DNA from: an uncultured Actinomycetes bacterium
GTDB taxonomy: Bacteria > Actinomycetota > Thermoleophilia > Miltoncostaeales > Miltoncostaeaceae
Length of the DNA stretch: 15,677 bases
Reading direction: 5' to 3'
NCBI GenBank assembly: GCA_903928615.1
Contig: CAIYRJ010000395.1
Coordinates: 1-15,677, forward strand
A program made the position numbers and the translations under genes. How positions within the stretch are numbered: the first letter of the stretch is position 1; each line of letters starts with the position of its first letter. Positions 1 to 5,182 of this stretch are shown one piece after another. The notes under the pieces are model-generated. The model was given only the letters and a program-made list of their open reading frames with translations, ran no database searches and had not been told where the DNA came from.

Positions 1-1
1 C

Positions 2-112
2 GTGCTCGTGCTCGGCGCGACGGGCGGTGCCCTGCTGCTACGCGCCCGTGGCGTGGGCCAGCGCGGGCCCGTCCGTGCCGACCGCAGCGGGATCGACCCG
101 GGACCCATCTGA
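2..112 (+). CDS. C-terminal fragment of a possible membrane protein (partial, left edge)
   Basis: A reading frame open from the left edge encodes 36 residues and stops with TGA at 110-112. It begins with a hydrophobic stretch (VLVLGATGGALLL, residues 1-13), continues with Arg-rich sequence and ends in DPGPI. A hydrophobic helix followed by positive charge is what the end of an integral membrane protein looks like. Codon third positions are mostly G or C, as in the real genes here. It would overlap the 3' end of the convergent minus-strand gene by 75 bases, which is unusual and lowers confidence. The family cannot be named from so short a piece, and it could be a chance open frame. Confidence 0.35.
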   Translation: MLVLGATGGALLLRARGVGQRGPVRADRSGIDPGPI

Positions 113-1450
113 CGCACGTACGGCGAGGTCGCCCATGCGGGTGATGGCGTCGCTGTCCATGATCACCGTGCGCACCGGCGCCTCCCCCACCTGCTCGAGC
201 AGCACGTGCAGCAGCAGCCCGCGCTCTGCCGGGGAGCACGATCCCCTGGCCAGCGCCTCGTGGGGGAGCGCGAGGCGCGAGGAATCACCGAGTGCCGGGC
301 CGGCGGCCGGACCGGCCGCGATCTTCAGGGCGTCCTCCGGCGAGCGTGGTTCCGTGCCGCCCAGCGCGCGACCGGCAGCGAGGCGGAGACCGGGAGAGCG
401 TCGCGCGGCCTGCAGGTACGGCATGAGGTCCGCGACCTCCAGTGAGCGGAATGCCAGCAGTGCCTCACCGGCGGCCCCGGCCTCCGGGCCATCTGCCGCA
501 TGGGCATCGCGCACCACCCGCTGCACATCCTCGGCCGACGTGCATTCCACCGCCCGGGCGAAGAGCGCATCGTGGGGTGACGGCGGCGTGAACCGGAGGC
601 CGTCAACCGGCACGTCGAGCCCCGGTGGCAGGACGCCGAAGAATCCCTCGACGGCTGCGAGCGTGCGCCGCAGTTCGTCGGCGGGCAGCGAGCACGTGCC
701 CGCACCGGTGTCGAGCGAGCCGCGTCGGCTCACCACGCGACGGATCGGAGCGGACATCACGGCATCGATGGCGTCACCGGGGTCGCCCCCGTGCGCGGTG
801 GCCGTCCGGATGGCGAAGGCCTCCTGCGTGAAGAGGTCGCGCTTGCTCCAGAACCACCACGCGCCCTCGCCGGTCCACCCGAACACCGTGTAGTGCAGGC
901 TCGAGGCCAGCAGGGCGATGCCATCGAGACGCCCCGTCACCTCAGGGGTGAGCATCAGCAGGGCGCCGAACAGCGCGGCCTCATCGAGGCACGAGGTGAG
1001 CCCCCGCGGGCGCTGCCCGGGGCCGCCCGGAGCCCGCCTCGCCGCGTTGATCACGTCGACGTTCGCATATGCATAGGCGGGGAACCTCCCGGCGGCCATG
1101 ACCTCCTGCAGCGAGTCGTCGGGGTGCAGCAGGCCGCGCTTCCGCCGTGCGTCCCATCCCGCATCGATGTCCGCGATCGCGCCGTCCACGACATCCGCCC
1201 CGAGCCGTCGCCTCTCCGCGCCGAGATCGATGTAGCCATCCAACTCGGCCATGCGCTCGGGCTGCATGTGCGTGAATGAGGTGTCCACCAGGCGCCGCGC
1301 GTGCTCGAGGGGGTCGGCTGACGCAGCCATCCTGCGGCCCATGCGCCACAGCCGTGGCGACATCGCGTTGGCCATGACAAGCGGAAGCAGCACCGTGGGG
1401 TCGGCGATGGCGTCGAACAAGTCGGGTGCCACGGCCTGCGAGGGCTCCAT
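38..1450 (-). CDS. hypothetical protein, 470 aa, with a possible transglutaminase-like Cys/His core
   Basis: I do not recognise this family. The protein has no signal peptide or clear membrane segment. Its most distinctive stretch lies around residues 150-210: Cys154 starts a hydrophobic helix (CLDEAALFGALLML), followed by a segment with His186 (LHYTVFGW) and then GAWWFWSKRDLF with Asp205. The order Cys, His, aromatic strand, Asp recalls the transglutaminase-like fold, but this is inference. The C-terminal half is Ala-rich and probably helical. I chose the ATG at 1450, not the upstream ATG at 1486, because TACGGT (a -10-type hexamer) sits 6 bases before it, where leaderless transcription would begin. 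No Shine-Dalgarno site precedes either start. It is divergent from the secreted protein at 1516. Confidence 0.7.
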   Translation of the reverse strand: MEPSQAVAPDLFDAIADPTVLLPLVMANAMSPRLWRMGRRMAASADPLEHARRLVDTSFTHMQPERMAELDGYIDLGAERRRLGADVVDGAIADIDAGWDARRKRGLLHPDDSLQEVMAAGRFPAYAYANVDVINAARRAPGGPGQRPRGLTSCLDEAALFGALLMLTPEVTGRLDGIALLASSLHYTVFGWTGEGAWWFWSKRDLFTQEAFAIRTATAHGGDPGDAIDAVMSAPIRRVVSRRGSLDTGAGTCSLPADELRRTLAAVEGFFGVLPPGLDVPVDGLRFTPPSPHDALFARAVECTSAEDVQRVVRDAHAADGPEAGAAGEALLAFRSLEVADLMPYLQAARRSPGLRLAAGRALGGTEPRSPEDALKIAAGPAAGPALGDSSRLALPHEALARGSCSPAERGLLLHVLLEQVGEAPVRTVIMDSDAITRMGDLAVRASDGSRVDPAAVGTDGPALAHATGA

Positions 1451-1456
1451 GGGTGC

Positions 1457-1462
1457 ACCGTA
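1457..1462 (-). promoter_or_regulatory. -10 hexamer TACGGT, probable leaderless start for the 470-aa gene
   Basis: On the minus strand TACGGT is followed by six bases (GCACCC) and then the ATG at 1450. A start site about seven bases after the hexamer falls on or next to the ATG. No -35 element is obvious. Confidence 0.45.
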
Positions 1463-1502
1463 CGCCGTCGCTGCGCGCGCGGCCATCAGATGATCCAGGC
1501 GG

Positions 1503-1508
1503 TAGGCT
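1503..1508 (+). promoter_or_regulatory. -10 hexamer TAGGCT, probable leaderless start
   Basis: TAGGCT lies seven bases before the ATG at 1516, and no Shine-Dalgarno sequence is present. The predicted transcription start coincides with the start codon. This site and TACGGT at 1457-1462 serve divergent genes whose start codons are only 65 bases apart. Confidence 0.45.
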
Positions 1509-1515
1509 GACGCCG

Positions 1516-2100
1516 ATGAGACGAGCCCCCCTCGCTGTCATTGCCCTCTTCGCATGCTCGGTCGCCCTCCCCGCGGCGTCAGTCGCCGCGCCGCCGGTGC
1601 TTCCGGTGTGCTCCACGAACCCCGAGACAGGGGGGAGCACGCGGTGCGCCACCGTGAAGCCCCCGCGGGCGTGGGCGAAGGCGGCGGCGTACGGCATCAC
1701 CGCAGAGCCCCTTCCGCGCCCGCGCAACGGCGCGGTGCTCAAGCCGCTTCGCCTGACGAGCATCGAGGTGACGCAGCCGAGCCGCATCGATGAGGGTGAG
1801 TGCGGCACGCAGGCATCGATCGACGCCCGGTACCGGGGTCCGAGGAACGCGACCCTCTTCTACAGCTACGTCGAGGACGACTGCGGCCGCCTGCGGACGC
1901 TGCTTCCCGGCGACCAGGCCGTGAGCGTGCCGGGCGCCACCGTCGCCATCGCCACGCGCAGCGGCGGGGCCAACGTGGTGCAGTGGACGCGGTCGCCCCG
2001 GGCGGCGGTCGACGGTGCCTACATGGTGGGCACGATGATGCTGCGCTCGAGCTCGCTCTCGCAGGCCCGCCTGCTGGAGATCGCCGCCACCATTCGCTGA
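1516..2100 (+). CDS. small secreted four-cysteine protein of unknown function, 194 aa
   Basis: The protein begins with a textbook Sec signal peptide: MRRAPL, a hydrophobic core (AVIALFACSVALPA, residues 7-20), and probable cleavage after ASVAA near residue 25. The mature part has four cysteines (Cys32, 44, 96, 123), enough for two disulfides. It also has several predicted beta segments (LRLTSIEVTQPS, ATLFYSYVEDDCG, NVVQWTRSP). I recognise no named domain. It probably acts outside the membrane, perhaps as a small beta-rich protein. The ATG at 1516 is preferred over an upstream in-frame ATG at 1426 because only the former puts the signal peptide at the N-terminus, and TAGGCT lies seven bases before it. 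A hairpin follows the stop directly. Confidence 0.8.
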   Translation: MRRAPLAVIALFACSVALPAASVAAPPVLPVCSTNPETGGSTRCATVKPPRAWAKAAAYGITAEPLPRPRNGAVLKPLRLTSIEVTQPSRIDEGECGTQASIDARYRGPRNATLFYSYVEDDCGRLRTLLPGDQAVSVPGATVAIATRSGGANVVQWTRSPRAAVDGAYMVGTMMLRSSSLSQARLLEIAATIR

Positions 2101-2101
2101 C

Positions 2102-2122
2102 CCCCGCGTGCCGGCCGCGGGG
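2102..2122 (+). terminator. GC-rich hairpin after the secreted protein gene
   Basis: CCCCGCG at 2102-2108 pairs perfectly with CGCGGGG at 2116-2122 around a seven-base loop, starting two bases after the stop codon. There is no T-run behind it, as is common for actinobacterial stem-loop terminators. Confidence 0.4.
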
Positions 2123-2186
2123 CATTTGCCCGCATAGAGCGCATTTCGGGCTGTAACCCGGGTGGGCGGGATGTCCCGGCCCCAAT

Positions 2187-2202
2187 CCCCATGGGAATGG
2201 GG
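2187..2202. repeat. stem-loop with a GNRA-type loop in the NlpC/P60 upstream region
   Basis: CCCCAT at 2187-2192 pairs with ATGGGG at 2197-2202 across the four-base loop GGGA. A T-G wobble extends it by one pair. It is followed by the perfect 12-base palindrome CCCCGATCGGGG at 2209-2220. Both lie upstream of the predicted promoter at 2254-2282, so they would act as DNA sites or belong to a longer transcript. Function unknown. Confidence 0.4.
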
Positions 2203-2208
2203 GATCCA

Positions 2209-2220
2209 CCCCGATCGGGG
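2209..2220. repeat. 12-base perfect palindrome CCCCGATCGGGG
   Basis: The sequence equals its own reverse complement and lies 34 bases upstream of the predicted -35 element of the NlpC/P60 gene. It could be an operator for a dimeric regulator, but GC-rich palindromes of this length also occur by chance in such DNA. Confidence 0.3.
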
Positions 2221-2253
2221 CGTGCGGGGCATGTAATACGGAACCGATACGGG

Positions 2254-2282
2254 TTGGCAGGCCCATGCATGCCGCCTACGGT
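2254..2282 (+). promoter_or_regulatory. predicted sigma70-type promoter TTGGCA-17-TACGGT for the NlpC/P60 gene
   Basis: TTGGCA at 2254-2259 (five of six matches to TTGACA) is separated by exactly 17 bases from TACGGT at 2277-2282 (TANNNT type). Transcription would begin near 2289, giving an untranslated leader of about 105 bases before the GTG at 2395. This is the only site in the window where I see both a good -35 and a -10 at ideal spacing. Confidence 0.5.
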
Positions 2283-2286
2283 CCTC

Positions 2287-2303
2287 GGTGCGTGTGAAGC
2301 ACC
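2287..2303 (+). other. hairpin at the 5' end of the predicted NlpC/P60 leader
   Basis: GGTGC (2287-2291) pairs with GCACC (2299-2303) around the loop GTGTGAA, right at the predicted 5' end of the transcript. The leader to 2394 contains further GC-rich complementary segments, for example GGCG at 2307-2310 with CGCC at 2330-2333. It might be regulatory, but I could not fit it to a known riboswitch class. Confidence 0.3.
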
Positions 2304-2394
2304 AACGGCGCTGAGTACCCGCGTCGGCACGCCGTCCTTGCAAGCGAGCAGGAGCCCCGTTATCCCGACACGCCCGAACGCGAGGCATTCCCTT

Positions 2395-3186
2395 GTGCGC
2401 TCCCGCGCCGCGGCAATCCTCATCGGTCTGTCACTCCCGCTCGCCGTGGGGGGCACGCTCTCGGCGTCGCCCGTCCCCGACGCGCTTCCGGGCAGTGGTT
2501 CCTCCACCACCCCGGCTCCCTCGCAGGCGCCCGCTCCTGCAGGTGGATCTGCCGCAGGCGCACCCGCCGCCGTGCCGGCCACGCCCCCGGTGCCGATCTC
2601 GCTCATCGGGCCCGAGACGCGATCGTCGTTCATGAAGCAGTTCCAGTCGCGCCTTCGCGCCAAGGGCCAGAAGATCAAGGTGACCGGTCGCTTCGACAAG
2701 CCGACCGAGAAGGCCATCCGCCGCCTGCAGGCCAAGATGGGCCTTCCGCCCAACGGCCTCGTCGACGGCGCGTTCATGACCCGCATCGGCATCAAGATGC
2801 GCGGCGTCGCCGGCGCCGACCAGCCCCCGCCCTCGCCCGCGAGCAACGCGCCGGTGGTGCAGGTGGCCATGCAGTACCTCGGCGTGCCCTACGTGTGGGG
2901 CGGCGCCACCCCTGCCGGCTTCGACTGCTCGGGCCTCGTGATGTTCTCCTACAAGCAGATCGGCAAGTCGGTGCCGCGCACGACGTGGGACATGTGGGGC
3001 GCCCTGCCCAAGGTGCCCTTCGACCAGCTGGCCCCGGGCGACCTGGTCTTCTTCCGCAACCTCGGCCACATGGGCATGTACATCGGCGACGGCAACGTGC
3101 TTCACGCACCGCAGACCGGCAAGGTCGTGAGCGTCTTCCCGCTCGCGCGCCGCATGCACGACTACGTCGGGGCCGCCCGCCCGTAG
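2395..3186 (+). CDS. secreted NlpC/P60 peptidoglycan endopeptidase with N-terminal peptidoglycan-binding domain, 263 aa
   Basis: This is a cell-wall hydrolase that should cut peptide stems of peptidoglycan. A signal peptide (residues 1-26, hydrophobic core AAAILIGLSLPLAVGG) is followed by an Ala/Pro/Gly/Ser-rich linker (27-67). Next comes a PG_binding_1-like helical domain (about 78-132, with FDKPTEKAIRRLQAKMGL), then NlpC/P60 (about 150-260). The catalytic set is complete: Cys178 in FDCSGLV, His225 in LGHMGMYIG and His237 in NVLHAPQ. The upstream in-frame ATG at 2191 would bury the signal peptide behind 68 extra residues. The GTG at 2395 with GAGG about ten bases upstream puts it at the N-terminus, so I chose GTG. 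It has its own promoter and ends just before a 9-bp inverted repeat. Likely roles are cell separation or wall remodelling. Confidence 0.9.
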   Translation: MRSRAAAILIGLSLPLAVGGTLSASPVPDALPGSGSSTTPAPSQAPAPAGGSAAGAPAAVPATPPVPISLIGPETRSSFMKQFQSRLRAKGQKIKVTGRFDKPTEKAIRRLQAKMGLPPNGLVDGAFMTRIGIKMRGVAGADQPPPSPASNAPVVQVAMQYLGVPYVWGGATPAGFDCSGLVMFSYKQIGKSVPRTTWDMWGALPKVPFDQLAPGDLVFFRNLGHMGMYIGDGNVLHAPQTGKVVSVFPLARRMHDYVGAARP

Positions 3187-3193
3187 CCGCCCC

Positions 3194-3214
3194 GGATGTT
3201 CCACGGGAACATCC
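3194..3214. terminator. 9-bp perfect inverted repeat after the NlpC/P60 gene; terminator or binding site
   Basis: GGATGTTCC (3194-3202) and GGAACATCC (3206-3214) are perfectly complementary around ACG, beginning eight bases after the stop at 3186. As RNA this is a strong stem with a tight loop and could end transcription, although no T-run follows. As DNA it resembles ParB-site cores but lacks the central base. Its right arm overlaps the possible -35 element of the fasciclin gene. Confidence 0.5.
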
Positions 3215-3237
3215 ACCTGACCCGGGGTGATCCGATC
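3209..3237 (+). promoter_or_regulatory. possible SigK-type ECF promoter ACATCC-17-CCGATC upstream of the fasciclin gene
   Basis: ACATCC (3209-3214), a 17-base spacer and CCGATC (3232-3237) resemble the mycobacterial SigK consensus as I recall it (-35 CCATCC, -10 CCGAAT). If real, the neighbouring sigma factor would drive the fasciclin gene, with a leader of about 60 bases. The match is imperfect in both boxes and rests on one site. Confidence 0.35.
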
Positions 3238-3305
3238 CGCCGCGGCGGTCGTACCACGGTCGAACGGTCCGAGCACATCGGGCCACGACCGGAGGAGCAC
3301 GACCC

Positions 3306-3830
3306 ATGAACCGCCGTACCCGACTTCTTCCCGCCCTTGGCGCCCTGGCCGCCGCTGGTGCCATCGCCGCAGCACCCGCCATGGCGCAGCATGCGGCGAC
3401 GCCGCCCACGCCCACCAAGAACATCGTCCAGGTGGCGGCGTCCAACCCGCAGTTCTCCACCCTCGTCTCGCTGGTCAAGGAGGCCGGCCTGGTGAAGGTG
3501 CTCTCGGGCAAGGGGCCGTTCACGGTCTTCGCGCCCACCAACGCCGCCTTCGCGAAGGTGCCCGCCGACACCCTGGCCGCCCTCAAGGCCGACCCCGACA
3601 AGCTGCGGGCGGTGCTGACCTACCACGTGGTGCCGGGCAACGTGCCGGCGTCGAAGGTGGTCACGCTCAACGGCAAGCGCGTGAAGACGGTCGAGGGCAG
3701 CACCGTCCGCGTGATGGTGAAGGGCAAGACCGTCAAGGTGAACGACGCCACGGTCACCAAGACGGACATCAAGGCGTCCAACGGCACGATCCACGTCATC
3801 AACGGCGTGCTGATCCCGCCGGCGGGCTAG
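3306..3830 (+). CDS. secreted fasciclin (FAS1) domain protein, MPT70/MPT83-like, 174 aa
   Basis: The protein has a signal peptide (residues 1-27, core [21 protein letters not shown], cleavage likely after AMA) and a single FAS1 domain filling residues 39-172. FAS1 landmarks are visible: the H1 box [11 protein letters not shown] (72-82), the YH pair (106-107) and the H2 box [13 protein letters not shown] (159-171). FAS1 proteins mediate adhesion or surface interactions. Here the product should be exported and free, as there is no lipobox or anchor. The length is that of a single-domain secreted FAS1 protein. The start is firm: GGAGGAG at 3291-3297 lies eight bases before the ATG. It is followed within about 100 bases by an ECF sigma factor and an RskA-type anti-sigma factor, as in the mycobacterial mpt70/mpt83-sigK-rskA locus. 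Confidence 0.93.
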   Translation: MNRRTRLLPALGALAAAGAIAAAPAMAQHAATPPTPTKNIVQVAASNPQFSTLVSLVKEAGLVKVLSGKGPFTVFAPTNAAFAKVPADTLAALKADPDKLRAVLTYHVVPGNVPASKVVTLNGKRVKTVEGSTVRVMVKGKTVKVNDATVTKTDIKASNGTIHVINGVLIPPAG

Positions 3831-3910
3831 GGGACGTCGTGCCCGGCGCGCAGGCCGTGATGGGGGGCTTCGCCGCGACGGCCTCGCGCCGGGCGTGGGC
3901 GGCCACGACC

Positions 3911-3916
3911 TACGAT
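3911..3916 (+). promoter_or_regulatory. -10 hexamer TACGAT, probable leaderless start for the sigma factor
   Basis: TACGAT is followed by GCACCC and then GTG at 3923. The same 12-base pattern, TACGRTGCACCC followed by NTG, precedes the 470-aa gene at 1450 on the other strand. No Shine-Dalgarno sequence is present. Confidence 0.4.
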
Positions 3917-3922
3917 GCACCC

Positions 3923-4501
3923 GTGGTCGTGGATCCGCTCGACATGGTTGACCCCGCAGAGGCGGACGCCGCCGCGCTGCGGGCGATGGCGGCCGGCGAC
4001 CACGAGGCCCTCCGGGGCTTCTATGACCGCTACGGCCGCATGGTGCACGCGGTGGCCTATCGCATCACCGGCGATGCCCAGGCCGCCGAGGAGTGCACCC
4101 AGGACGCCTTCCTCGCGGTCTGGAGGTCGGCGGCGTCGTTCGACCCGGCGCGGTCGAGGGCGGCCACCTGGGTGTGCGCCATCGCCCGCAACCGGGCGCT
4201 GGATGCCGTGCGGGCCACGGGGCGCCGGCCGGTGCCGAGCGACGAGCTCCCCGAGCGGGGGTTCGCACCCGATTCCGCGGACGTCGTGGCCGACGCCGAC
4301 GCGGCCGTCCGCGTGGCCGAGGCGATGGCAGGGCTACCTCCTGCGCAGTGCGACGTGCTGCAATTGGCGTACTTCGACGGTCTCTCGCAGACGGAGATCG
4401 CCCAGGTGCTCGAGGTTCCGCTCGGCACCGTCAAGAGCCGCATGCGACTCGCCCTCGAGCGCATGCGGGAGGTCATCGGGGACCTGGGCCCGGAGGCATG
4501 A
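3923..4501 (+). CDS. sigK: ECF RNA polymerase sigma factor, SigK-like, 192 aa
   Basis: This is a group 4 sigma factor with only regions 2 and 4. Region 2 spans about residues 32-98 (YDRYGRMVHAVAYRITGDA, AEECTQDAFLAVW, TWVCAIARNRALDAVR). Region 4 spans about 130-186, with the helix-turn-helix LSQTEIAQVLEVPLGTVKSR (154-173) that reads the -35 box. Three starts are possible: GTG 3923, ATG 3944 and ATG 3860. None has a good ribosome site. I favour GTG 3923 because TACGAT ends seven bases before it, which suits a leaderless mRNA, and because the domain starts soon after. The stop overlaps the upstream ATG of the anti-sigma gene, so the two are co-transcribed. The SigK assignment rests on the fasciclin and RskA-type neighbours; the ECF identity itself is secure. 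Confidence 0.9.
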   Translation: MVVDPLDMVDPAEADAAALRAMAAGDHEALRGFYDRYGRMVHAVAYRITGDAQAAEECTQDAFLAVWRSAASFDPARSRAATWVCAIARNRALDAVRATGRRPVPSDELPERGFAPDSADVVADADAAVRVAEAMAGLPPAQCDVLQLAYFDGLSQTEIAQVLEVPLGTVKSRMRLALERMREVIGDLGPEA

Positions 4502-4506
4502 ACCAC

Positions 4507-5124
4507 ATGAGCACCGACGACATCACGCCAGAGGACAGGGACACCATGGACGCCATGGGCCGTGCGCTGCCGCGCGTGAGCCCGCCGCCCGACCTGGGCG
4601 AACGCATCGTCGCGGAGGCGTCCGGGCAGGCCACCGCGCAGCAGCCCCTCGCCGAGGTGATCAGCCTCGATGAGCGCCGCTCGCGCCGCCGCGTGGTGCT
4701 CTCGTCGCTCGCCGCGGCGGCCTGTGCTGCGGCCGTGGCCGTGGGCGTCACGCTCGCATTCACCGGCGGCTCCGCCGACCCGGGCCCGCTCACCGCGAGC
4801 ACCGCGATCGTGGCGCAGGCCGGGGATGGGGTGTCCGGCACCGCGGCCCTCTACGGGTCGGAGCAGGCCGGCGGCATGGTGCAGGTGCGCCTGTCCGACG
4901 TTCCCGCGCCGCCGTCGGGTCACCACTACGAGGTGTGGGTGCTCGAGAAGGGGTCCACCGAGATGACGTCGGTGGGGTCGTTCACGCCGTCATCGGGCGA
5001 CGTCGACCTCATGCTGCCGCTGCCCGCGCCGGCCGACTACGCGGCCGTGGACATCTCCGTGGAGCCGAACGGCGGTCCGCCCGCGCACTCCGGCACCAGC
5101 CTGGCGGGCGCGAAGTTCGCCTGA
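4507..5124 (+). CDS. rskA: RskA-type membrane anti-sigma factor, 205 aa
   Basis: The layout is that of anti-sigma-K factors. A cytoplasmic N-terminus (residues 1-62) would hold the sigma factor. One membrane helix follows (63-86, VVLSSLAAAACAAAVAVGVTLAF). The extracytoplasmic RskA C-terminal domain (about 95-205) contains the characteristic YEVWVLEKG, SVGSFTP and VDISVEPNGGPPAHSG motifs. The N-terminal part lacks the HxxxCxxC zinc motif of many anti-sigma factors. ATG 4498 overlaps the sigma stop, but GGAGG at 4492-4496 is one base away from it. ATG 4507 has a ten-base spacing, so I use 4507. Signal-dependent proteolysis of the membrane protein would release the sigma factor. Confidence 0.9.
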   Translation: MSTDDITPEDRDTMDAMGRALPRVSPPPDLGERIVAEASGQATAQQPLAEVISLDERRSRRRVVLSSLAAAACAAAVAVGVTLAFTGGSADPGPLTASTAIVAQAGDGVSGTAALYGSEQAGGMVQVRLSDVPAPPSGHHYEVWVLEKGSTEMTSVGSFTPSSGDVDLMLPLPAPADYAAVDISVEPNGGPPAHSGTSLAGAKFA

Positions 5125-5137
5125 GGCCCCACGGGCC
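5125..5137 (+). terminator. weak hairpin after the anti-sigma gene
   Basis: GGCCC (5125-5129) pairs with GGGCC (5133-5137) across CAC, directly after the stop codon. It is short and has no T-run, so it is a possible but unconvincing terminator separating the sigma locus from pyk. Confidence 0.25.
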
Positions 5138-5166
5138 GCTGCAACGCGTGTCTCACTGAACGGGAC

Positions 5167-5172
5167 TAGCAT
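5167..5172 (+). promoter_or_regulatory. -10 hexamer TAGCAT upstream of pyk
   Basis: TAGCAT lies ten bases before the pyk ATG at 5183. A start about seven bases after it would leave a leader of only about three bases. No Shine-Dalgarno site or clear -35 is present. Confidence 0.4.
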
Positions 5173-5182
5173 CCCGCGCCCC

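Noticed and set aside
27..893. Plus-strand open frame opposite the 470-aa gene
   Set aside because: Ser/Arg/Pro/Ala-rich low-complexity product with no start signal; the minus-strand frame has a promoter-like hexamer and structured protein segments.
2235..2394. c-di-AMP (ydaO) riboswitch before the NlpC/P60 gene
   Set aside because: GGAACCG and CCCGA-like fragments occur, but the conserved GTCAGCTAACCTCG-type core and matching stems are missing. Not reported as a riboswitch; left as an unassigned structured leader.
3227..3922. N-terminal extension of the sigma factor frame across the fasciclin gene
   Set aside because: That part overlaps a clear FAS1 gene in another frame and reads as His/Gly/Arg-rich nonsense. 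The sigma domain only begins after about 3940.
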